A stretch of DNA of 64,000 nt from assembly GCA_022478985.1 (NCBI GenBank), contig JAKSZP010009538.1, positions 1-64,000 of the forward strand, read 5' to 3'. The stretch comes from Massospora cicadina. Taxonomy: Eukaryota; Entomophthoromycota; Entomophthoromycetes; Entomophthorales; Entomophthoraceae. A program made the translations under genes and the position numbers. Positions 55,421 through 64,000 of the stretch are shown piece after piece. The notes beneath the pieces were generated by a model that did no database searches, was not told where the DNA came from, and saw nothing but the letters and a program-made list of their open reading frames with translations. Every line of letters begins with the position of its first letter. Position 1 is the first letter of the stretch.

Positions 55421-56300
55421 CCCCAAAAAGCTCCTCAATTCCTTGACTGAAATGGGGGTGGAATACTCACGAATAGCCTTCTCCTTGTCTGGAGTTTTCA
55501 TGTGTCCTTGGTCAAACATGACGTTGCCTAGAAAATTGACCTGGGACTTAAAGAATTCACACTTGCTGATCTTTAGCGTGAGGCGGGCTGCTCTTAACCT
55601 GTCCACCGCTTGCTGAAGGTGTACCGTATGGGACTCATGGTCAGGGAAATACCAGGATATCATCTATGTAGGCAACCGCGCTTATCCTTAATAAGCCCCC
55701 AACGCTGCATCAATGCGGCGTTGAAAGATAGCAGAAGCATTCTTAAGCCCAAGGGCATGACCCAAAACCGGAAAATCCCTTTTCTGGTATGAAATGCGGT
55801 TAACCACTCATGTCCCTTCTTAATCCAAATCTTATTGAACAGATTGAGGCAATCCAGCTTGTAATAAACCTTAGTCTTCTCCACATAGCGCGCAATCTGA
55901 GAATCCAAAGGGATGAGATGGAGTATAGGTAGAGTAACTTTGTTTAGGTTCTCAATATCTACACAAGGGTGTAAAGTTCCATAAGCCTTATTAACAAAGA
56001 GAAGTGGGGAGCATACAGGGTAGGTACGCTGAAAATCGCGCCTTTGGCTAACTGCTCTTTCACCCACACATCTAACGCCTCTCTCTCCCGGATAGTCAAT
56101 GGGTAAATGGGGGAAGATATATGCATCAGATCCAAGGTGAGCTTGAACTCACAGTCAAACTCAGAATGATCAGTTAATGCATTAGCTGATGCCGCATCAA
56201 AGGAAGAAACCAAACCCTCCAAACAAGAAGGTAGGGGAACCTCCAAGGTGGGCTTCAGCATAGGGGCAAGGCTAATGGTGTGAAGGTGGGCTGGTGGGGC
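55298..56300 (-). pseudogene. Element F reverse transcriptase
   Basis: Frames 56261-55959, 56067-55660 and 55663-55298 tile one RT. Blocks: HSEFDCEFKLTLDLMHISSP, YPLTIREREALDVWVKEQLA, then KVYYKLDCLNLFNKIWIKKG, FHTRKGIFRFWVMPLGLR, then AYIDDILVF (about 55650-55680, catalytic Asp pair intact) and TLKISKCEFFKSQVNFLGNV. Three frame changes and no more than a few stops interrupt it. The GHEWLTAFHTRKG and YIDD motifs identify a Ty3 chromovirus RT. Confidence 0.85.
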
Positions 56301-56379
56301 AGTTCAACATGAACGTTAGCCTCAGACAAAGAACAACCAATGTGCGACCATTCTATAATGTGAGGGATAGGTTATTCTC

Positions 56380-56900
56380 TTTCAAGTTGGTTCTAACGTC
56401 AAACTTCCGCCACACACCACACCCAAAAATGATAGGGTACAAGAGGTTTTTGATAGCTTAGAAGTGATCGTACAAGTGGTACTTGCCAATCTGATAGTCC
56501 ACTGACACAATGACCTTCAGAGTGTTTTATTTTGGGACGCCCCTCCCCTAACCATACCACCTGGCAAGTAACTAAGATCAAGGTAGTCGGCTAGGGTTTG
56601 GTCCATAAAGATTTCAGAGGCGCCAATATCTACCAAAATAGTGGTGCTGAATTTCCCTAAAGGGGAGAAAGGATAGGAGTCAGTAGAAAATACCCCGAAT
56701 GGTCTTTATTTAAAGCAGAAAATGCCAGTACATCACCAACCAACTCTTCATTTGGCATTAACATGTCGCCCTGGTATGTTTTAGAATCAAAGAATGGATA
56801 GGGATATTTAGCCACTCTTACTACTGAGACTACATATCCCACTATATCTTTAGCGGGGGCATAAACATTGTTGTATTGTAAACGCAACTGCTTTCAATTT
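56380..56900 (-). pseudogene. Element F aspartic protease
   Basis: On the minus strand GKFSTTILVDIGASEIFMDQ then LADYLDLSYLP is a retropepsin active-site region with the triad Asp-Ile-Gly in place of Asp-Thr/Ser-Gly (about 56610-56660). DWQVPLVRSLLSYQ and a weak ILG-type end follow at about 56400-56500. Upstream, 56887-56657 (KDIVGYVVSVVRVAKYPYPF) is the tail of gag or the protease N-terminus. It is inactive as written. Confidence 0.6.
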
Positions 56901-57449
56901 TCTGAGTGCTGAGAATAATGGAAGAGGTCAAACGGGGATTTTATGGGGTGATTTGATACACAGGAGTAGGCTACATATCTGAGCCATGATAGAGAAAATA
57001 TGGTTCAGAGATATTGATAGTGTTTTCATTATAAACCGCATTTTTAGACGTGAATGACTTTATTTTTATAACAGCATGAATGCCCGACGTTATCCAAGGC
57101 CAACACTCCCAGGCCCATCTGTGCCAAACCCTCTGTCATCATCTGAACGTGCTGCCAAAGTAAACCCCATTTATTTAATTCAATTTTAACAATTTTGGTG
57201 GAAAGTCGGGGAATCACGATTTTCAGACCCAGAAGTGTCTATATCCACCAGGTATGAGCATAAAGGGTAGATACTTTCCATTTGGTAGCAGTCAAAATAA
57301 CGCTGAGATGCTCCAACCTTTGGAAAAAAGAGGAATCAGCACTGCGGCTGACCACAGCCAAGCCCACAGCTAGCGCCTACCATTTACGCTTTGGAAAGAC
57401 CCTCACAGAAAAAGTTTGTTCCAAAAAGATAAAATGGTTGGTCAACTAA
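56901..57449 (-). pseudogene. Element F leader and gag remnant (internally deleted)
   Basis: Only 550 bp separate the 5' LTR from the protease region, where a gag of 1 kb or more would be expected. One minus-strand string, WGLLWQHVQMMTEGLAQMGL near 57130-57190, has the helical look of a gag N-terminus. No zinc knuckle was found. The sequence directly after the LTR (TTAGTTGACCAACC) does not start with TGG near the LTR end, so a tRNA primer site is not evident. Confidence 0.45.
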
Positions 57450-58295
57450 TGTAAGGAGAGTGTCTATAACTCTACTGTTCCCAGCGTGGAGGTGCACAGT
57501 GCACCGGGACAATAACAGGAAACTAGAAGCTATTAGGAAAGTTATGAGAGCCAAGCAGAGGGGACTGGAGCAATATAACTCAAGAAAAGAAGGGAGACTG
57601 TATATGTGAATAACCACCAAAAATGACTTGGTGCACACAGTGAGAAGGGGCAAGCGTCCCAGTTTGGAGGTAACCTGGGTGAACCAACAGTGCACAAGAG
57701 GATAACATAATCGTATTTAAAATGGAAAGGTTAATATAGCGCAAGACCTCCTCAAAGAGGTCCACGCACAGGATTGTCTGAGATAACATAAATAAATCAT
57801 AAAACGGAAAAGTTTATTGTGAAAAGTCGAAAAACAAGGAATATTGGTCACAAAAACCAAATTTAAACATTGTTGGGGTAATTCTGGGTCTGCCAAAGCA
57901 TTCCTAAGCACCAATTCACCAATAGGCAAACACTTCCCTCCAAATTGGTAGAATACACCAAAACTGACTTCACTTGAGTAAATGATTGAAGTTGTACCCT
58001 ACCTGAACGCGTTATTTCATGAATGGAATGGGTTTCAAACTCCCATTCCTCAATCAACTGAATCAAACCATCTTTGTTAATTATATATCTCATCCGTTTT
58101 ATGCCTGAGCTGATACAAGGGGCTGGGCGTTATGCACCTCACTAGTACCAACCTGGGAATACATGGCTTGTACCCAGCGTTGGTCTAAGGTGTGCTTGAG
58201 GTTAGGGAGGGCCTGAAGTTTCACTTTCTGGGCCTCCTGCCGCCCAGCCTTATCCTTGGGGTTGGTGCCTACTATCAAGTCACTTAACCATGACG
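57450..58295 (-). repeat. 5' LTR of element F
   Basis: Minus-sense LTR with right end CGTCATGGTTAAGTGACTTG at 58295 (TG altered to CG) and left end TGTAAGGAGAGTGTC. It aligns along its whole length with 52366-53212. It carries the same coding sequence as the 3' LTR (frame 58093-57863 and upstream), broken by a deletion near 58118. Confidence 0.88.
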
Positions 58296-59220
58296 CTTAT
58301 CAAGTTTGGGGCTTTTATCATCCTCTATCTGAGATAGTTAAAGGCAACTTCATGCTTTTGTATATGTGTTAACAGTTCTACTTTAAACAGCAGGTTCATG
58401 AGCAGCTTCTAAAATGTCCGTGAAGTTTGAGAAAAATTGGAAGTAGTATTCCACCATTCCCTTAAACTGGACATGTCTCATGAACTTGGGTGAACTCATA
58501 TTACCAAAAGCACAACCTTCCCTTTCTGCTGCTTGACTTCTCTTTGGTTTACTCATGTTAAAGAGATTCTAACTTGCCCTTCAAAAACAAGCACTAGCCT
58601 TTTATCTTAAGATTGTTCTCTCTCATGTGGGTAAAAACTCCTTCAGGTGTGCAAGAGATTATTAAACGTCTTGTTAAACACCATGATGGCATTCAAACAT
58701 ATGATCACGCATACCATCTTAAGATCTCCTAGAATCTTATCCTTTACTTATTGGAACATAGCTGGAGTGTAGTAAAAGCCCTGTGGCATACATGTTGGAT
58801 TGTACAGTTTTTAGCTATTAAACTGTGCACACTTCTCCCGGTCTTATAATAACAGCTCCATCTGCCATTGTCCACTTTCCAGGTCCATTGATGAGAAGTA
58901 GCGCAACCCTTACATGCTTCAAGGCATTGTAAATGCGCGGTAGTGGCTACAAATTTTTCTTAATCAGGTAGTTTAATCTTCAGTAATCCATAACTATTCA
59001 GTAGGGCCCATCCCTCTTTTACACTATCAGTAGGAGTGACGCCCAAGATTATTGGATGGGTGTACATATCCTGCATCCATAAATGTTCTGTGGTACATTC
59101 AAAATTGATTTTTTTACTCATTCTTGAAATGGCAGTAAGAATTTAATTAGAAGGGTATGGCACTCTATGTGTCAATCATGTGTACTTCTCCCTTTGCAAA
59201 AAGCATAACTGTTAGCCCGC
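58296..59220 (-). pseudogene. Element G reverse transcriptase (decayed)
   Basis: On the minus strand, across frames: KRDGPYxIVMDYxRLNYLIK, then PLPRIYNALKHVR, then SMDLESGQWQMELL, DREKCAQF, LYNPTCMPQGFYYTPAMFQ (about 58780-58800) and KILGDLKMVCVIICLNAIMV. The catalytic block is C-L-N-A where Y-L-D-D is expected. The 58.3-kb edge reads KAPNLI and continues across element F with the FYVYTDASN start of RNase H, which fixes F's insertion point. Stops are frequent. Confidence 0.7.
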
Positions 59221-62042
59221 TGCTTAAAATTTATTTTACTTAGTCAAGAGCACGTTGATTTTCCGCTCTTTTTATGTAGTTGGCTCTTGCATACAGTTCT
59301 CTTTGTGCTGAAGATGACGTGTGCTTATTAGTGTCAGCGTAGAAGTACATCTTTACTTTAGAAATGATTTGACCTTTCTTGATATTGACTAGTGCTTGAC
59401 AATGTTTCAAAGAAGGGCTTTGACTTCTCTTTATTACTTATAATTGTAAAATATAGGCATCACTCTAGGTTCCAGGTCTCAAACTACTATAGCTAATAGA
59501 TCTCAAGAATCATATTTTCTTTGTATCAATACTGATGTTATCCATCATACCCTTCTGTTCTCCGAGAAGTAGGTCCATCTCTTTGCTAGAGTACTAGGTC
59601 AAACAAGACTCTGAATTTACTTTTTGTAGATGCTTCACTTCCTTTATCTTTATGGTATAATTGACTGGATAAATAGAATGCCAAGTTTTGCTAGGCATAC
59701 ATGATTTTCTTGTCCTTCTTATCCTTGTATTGAAATAAAATAGATCTGGTAATTGATTATGCAGACTGAACTGTGTTTAAACTTAATGATTTCTCCAACT
59801 AACAAGGAACTGCTTCCCCATGAATAAATTTAATGTTCTTTTTCAAGTACCACAGCCTGAGCAGACAAGACGATGCGTCCAAATTGCAAGGGTAGCAGAT
59901 AATAAGCTCCTGATTCTTTTGTTGACTCATGGCTGGAAGTTCTGTACTTGGCCTTATAATCAATTTCAGATGCAAACTTCAATCTCTTCATGATCTTATA
60001 AGACATAGTTGACTGGAGCGCTGATATTCAGTACTGCTAACAATTTGACTTTGCCACGGTGACTTTCAATTTTTTATGCTCTTTCAATAATCATTTCCGT
60101 GGTAAGGATTACACTTATTATATGACTGAATCCTTTTAAATCTTTAGAGAGGCAGGACTCCTTTCAGGCCTCTGATAAGTCGCGTTCTAAAATTGTAATT
60201 TTCTTAAACATTGTTTCCACGAGATTCTCACCATCTATAACACTGTCAATGACCTGAGTGGGCTTGGAAGCTTGAGCCAAGTAAGACTGATCTTTGGGCT
60301 CTATCTTCGCTTGGTTAGGTTTAAGGCAGTTAAGGGTAACAACTTCACTTGAAGCATAAATGGCATAGTATATTGACTCAACTCATGAACAAAATTCATC
60401 TTCGTCAATTCTTTTGGTGTGGTATGTGCCCCAATTGACGGATCACGTGGCCTCCTTTTTATAATCTTTTTTCTTCTTTTAACCTAAAACAACTTTTCCA
60501 GAAGTGCTCTTATTGCTGACAGTTGTTAAATTTGAACTTGGAAAAACTCAGGTATTACATTTAACAGGTCAATAACTTTTTCCTTGTTCTTGCTCTCATC
60601 AATTTTGCTAAGCATTAACTTGCTCAATACGTTGAGCCAGTGGACGCCGCTGGCCTTATATAAAAAACCCTTAACTATACCTCCTTTTGCCACATGTCGC
60701 TGATGCTCCTACTCCAATGTTGTCCGTCAGGGTCTGCCAGCTTAAGCAGGCGCCTGAAAAAAGTTTCCTCAAAGCTTCCTCACCATCTGATATGGTTTCC
60801 TAGACTGATAACTTATGGGCTGTAGTAGGACTTTTTTGCTATAATAATCCTTTGTTTGGTTCATTCTCAAATAAAGATATTTTCCAGTACCCCTTTTGGG
60901 TTGGGCACCACTAGTGCTTAAAAAGAAAGATAAGCTTCTTTTTTAAGCTCATTATCACAGCTCTGAGTAACGTGAAAAGACTCTCAATCAGGACGGCGTT
61001 TCTGATGTTCTTGTGTCTTGACTCCTCCTTTAAGAGGCTTTAATGTCAATAAAGGAATCTTTAATGGCCTTCAGTGATTTTATGGGTTTATAGCCAAGGT
61101 CATGTGCATTAAAAATTGTGGGTGCAATTAAAGAGAACTAAACAAGATGGACTTCATGGTGAATAAATCCAAGGCTTTAGTTGTCCAAATCTGTTGTGCC
61201 TTGATGAAATAAAAGCTTCCATAGTCTACAATAGACTCAGACTTCCCCATTATCATGGTATATAAAGCTCTTTCTTCATATTCTGAACATCCCGTGGGCT
61301 TCTGAATTCAGCAATAAGAAATTTCTTGACTTCAGCCCATATTTGATAGAGTCAAAGTTTAGCTCCAATCACCTCTTGTGCTTCACTGCTCATTTATCTC
61401 TGAATATGACGATTATCTATTTGTTGCTGGCTCCGTCCATGTTGTTTTTATATACTACTGAAAAAAATAAGACTATAATTTCCTTTCCAGGAGTAGGCTT
61501 AGTTTTGAAGTATGGGCAGAAGCTGGGATCTTCTTCAGATTCTATTTAATGTGTGGGTTATAAAACCTTGCTGGTATTGGCACCAGTAGTGCATTCTCCA
61601 AAGGTAGGTAATAGTCTGAGGGATGGAAGACGTCTCACTCTCATGTTTTCCACGTCCTGCTTAAGTGATCCAACTGGTCATTGTGGCTTTATAGCTTAGT
61701 AAATATCGAATTTATTCTTTGTACAGTCTCATTATTCTCTTTCTCTCAGAATTTCAACTTCACTCTCACTTGAATCATTTATATCTCTCAATCCAACCTT
61801 ATGATGTTGTGGGTCCAAATCTTCTCAGTTAAATTATCAAATGAGCTATTTACTTCATTTTAGTTAAGCATTTTATAAATTTCTGCAGATTTTAATTTTC
61901 TGGAAGATTCTCTCTATGGTAACTTCAATGCTATTTTCATAGAACTCTCTATAATTGCTTAATGGTGACCCTGTAGTGTTCACCAATATCATGGAGGTGG
62001 CCCACTCAATCATGTTAAGCTTATTGGAAGGTCTCAGTCACT
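59221..62042 (-). pseudogene. Element G gag-protease region (decayed, poorly resolved)
   Basis: By position this is G's gag and protease on the minus strand. Readable pieces are few: LTEEQYFNLVNDPF and CKKIISCCK (62130-62060, inside the LTR edge), NKLNMIEWATSMILVNTTGS near 62000, and SLKAIKDSFIDIKAS near 61050. I could not place the D-S/T-G of protease or a zinc knuckle. Plus-strand frames at 61343 and 61955 have no recognisable content and are likely chance. No insertion with clear ends was seen. Confidence 0.4.
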
Positions 62043-63090
62043 TGCAGCAACTTATTATTTTCTTACAGAATGGATCATTAACCAAGTTAAAGTATTGTTC
62101 TTCTGTAAGTGAGAATTTTCTCATGGCTCCAAATGTGTCTAATCTTGTCAGAGCCTTGTATTTAACATATAAATGTATGTTACTATGCACACTGGAGCTC
62201 TTTTTAGCCTCTGCTGATAACAAGAAGGCAAAAAATCTTTTTACAATAATTCTATACTTTTTTAAAAATAACTAAATAGACCAACAATAAATTAGCAGAA
62301 TTTTGAAAGAAGTTATTCTATCAATAGTATATGTTGAGTATATATAGAGCTTGGAGTATTTGAGGTGCATAAATCAGGACTTGATTTTAAGTAAATCAAT
62401 TTTTCTTATAGGCAGTTGTGCATTTACAACTTAGTTCAAGGACAGCGGAGTCATATTCCCTGATTCTCTGGTATCTTCTGGGTTTCTTTCATAAATTATA
62501 CACTGGAACTCTGACTGGCTTGTGTTTGAATGGCTGCTGTTCTGAGCTGATCTAAAGATCTTGTTCTCATGACCCTATGGCTCTTATAGCTTCATGGGTA
62601 CCTTGGTCATCCCAATCCATGGAGTTTACAAATTAATTTGTTTCTTATTTTGTCATATGCACATTTCTAAGCTTTGATTAAAGGGAAAGCTTTCTTGTAA
62701 TGAGATTCAGTAATTCGTCCATCATTGGAAGATAAAAAAGTATAAAAGGGGTTTCTCTGAGGCGTCATCTGTAACAGCATGCACAAATTCTTTAGGACTT
62801 TATCTACATTTGCACGTCCTCTGACTTCATGATGAACATCTGTTAAATCATTGCAGCGATCAAGGGGTATATAAAAGCCTCCATCACCATGATTCTTATT
62901 CTTGTTGAAGCCTATAAAAGAGATTTTTGGATTATGAAAAAATATTTTGATCTCTGACCATTTCAGAGGAGACTTGATTGCTACTATGGCTAGATAGACC
63001 GTTAGTACCTAAAGTATTAAAAACAAAATGGGATTTTCAGAGGGGTTTATAATAAGTCAAGGAATCAGATCTTTTAGTTGAATTATACTA
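62043..63090 (-). repeat. 5' LTR of element G
   Basis: E/G-family LTR in minus sense, starting on the plus strand at TGCAGCAACTTATT. Landmarks: GCACACTGGAGCTC, CCTCTGACTTCATGATG and GGGGTATATAAAAGCCTCC (near 62870). The right end is set by alignment with the other copies (near TTTTAGTTGAATTATACTA) and lacks a clean CA. It pairs with 39578-40640 around an element that, without F and H, is about 6.7 kb inside. Confidence 0.7.
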
Positions 63091-64000
63091 TATTCATTAA
63101 TATCAGAGTCTAGATGAGAAATAAAGTTTAAGTCATTGATGATGCGTCAGAATTTTTTGAATTTTCTATTAATTATTGCAGACAAACAAAGAGGTGGCCT
63201 CACAGATATTGACAATGTTGGAGTGTAGGAACATTGTTAGTCCTATTAGTAAAATCACCTCCTGACTGTGTAACCCACAGGAAAGAAGTGGTGATGGTTG
63301 ATTGCAAGATGTATGAATAAATGGAGGTTGATTCTTTCTTTATGTAAACTAGTTACGCATGAAGAGTGGAACCATATGATTTATCATGGTGAAAGTTACA
63401 AATGTGGTATGAGAGCATCTGAAATGGCCTTCAGTCAACTAGAATTTATCTAGAAGATGTTGGATGGTAATGCCAATTTTTTTTATAATGAATATAGTGC
63501 TTGATACAGTCAGGTATGTGTAGGTTGGACTTTAATGTAGCCCAGGATAAAAAACTTCTTGGCTGCATGGGAGCAATTTTGTATTTTGAGGCATCAATAC
63601 ATCTAGTGATGCTTCCCTCCCAATTAGAGGTGTAGTACTCTTGATAGAATTATATTCAGCATTATGATCAACATTTTAGCTCTAAAAACTCGGGACGTCC
63701 TGTATTGATCACCAGTTTTAGCTTTAATTCAAAAAGTAAAGCCAAAGATATGAGATTTTAGGTGCCTAAAGATGTTCCGTTTGGAGATTCTAGCTTCACA
63801 TAAGATAAACTTCAATACAAAGTGGTCCTCAAGAAACTTTAGATGAGCACTTTCACTTTAAGAGTGTTTTTTAATAGCACTATTCATGGTCAAGACCACA
63901 GTATGCTTAAAACTTTAAGCTACAAGAGAATATAAAAATTTATGCCAAAAATTCAGATAAATAAGAAAAACTTTATTATGTTTAACTAACTAATATTATA
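63091..64000. other. Unassigned flank, possible decayed pol
   Basis: AT-rich. On the minus strand 63750-63900 reads SFLRTTLY and LISLALLFELKLK, which faintly recalls the thumb region of a Ty3 RT, but no signature motif is present. No repeat ends were found. Confidence 0.25.

Larger units (their letters stand above)
52366..58295 (-). mobile_element. Element F, chromodomain Ty3/Gypsy (chromovirus) inserted in G
   Basis: LTRs of equal length (3' LTR 52366-53212, 847 bp; 5' LTR 57450-58295, 846 bp) are clearly similar (about nine bases in ten by eye). The target duplication is imperfect (GTTAT left, CTTAT right). On the minus strand, protease, RT, RNase H, integrase and chromodomain follow in order. 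Only about 0.55 kb lies between the 5' LTR and protease, so most of gag is deleted. A textbook polypurine tract precedes the 3' LTR. The RT YIDD is intact. It is one of the younger elements in the window, with fewer lesions than its host. Confidence 0.9.

Noticed and set aside
63700..63900. Minus-strand RT thumb fragment at the right edge
   Set aside because: Only faint resemblance without a signature motif; left as unassigned.
1..64000. CRISPR arrays, prokaryotic operons, phage genes, host protein-coding genes with introns
   Set aside because: No regularly spaced short repeats with unique spacers, no ribosome-binding-site/gene-dense layout and no convincing exon series were found. All readable proteins belong to retroelements or are unrecognised.

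Overview
This window is eukaryotic, AT-rich and almost entirely dead or dying retrotransposon sequence. I find no intact host gene, no rRNA, no functional tRNA and no CRISPR. The best guess is a repeat-bloated filamentous fungus, because it is dominated by Ty3/Gypsy elements (two with C-terminal chromodomains) plus an L1-like LINE and tRNA-derived SINEs. The taxonomic call is weak and rests only on element type. Almost every pol reading frame is riddled with stops and frame changes, so nearly all coding entries are pseudogenes.

The left 26.6 kb is one nest. A chromodomain Ty3 element (D) is the host. Its RNase H end lies at 1-336, its integrase zinc-finger start at 1515-1710, and its integrase core plus chromodomain at 24572-25831. 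A solo LTR (342-1509, target duplication GAGAC) sits in D. Element C (1711-24571) is inserted in D's integrase zinc finger. Element A (4250-15044) is inserted in C between protease and RT. Element B (18060-24088, target duplication AGGGC) is inserted in C's 3' LTR. LTR divergence by eye agrees with the order: B LTRs are nearly alike, while the A and C LTRs are much more diverged.

From 26.6 to 40.6 kb there is a SINE with a perfect 16-bp target duplication (27525-27810, minus). There is also a minus-strand Ty3 element E, with its 3' LTR at 27925-28991, integrase at 29.0-29.8 kb and RT/RNase H at 32.7-34.2 kb. E is interrupted by two inverted LTR-leader units of its own family. A plus-strand, G+C-richer, mRNA-like tract (34.2-35.8 kb), a tRNA-like sequence and a zinc-knuckle gag-like relic (36.2-38.1 kb) follow.

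From 39.6 to 63.1 kb lies a second nest. Element G (minus; LTRs 39578-40640 and about 62043-63090) carries element H (plus, 41017-49815, target duplication ATGGG) and element F (minus chromovirus, 52366-58295). H in turn carries a complete two-ORF LINE (minus, 41982-47247, perfect 17-bp target duplication).

The most unusual signal is a set of three ultra-short retroposed inserts (52, 48 and 23 bp). All come from the same 3' end, all end in an A-run on the minus strand, and each is flanked by a 14-16 bp target duplication. They occur in three unrelated host elements, and the two longer ones share the same 5' end.
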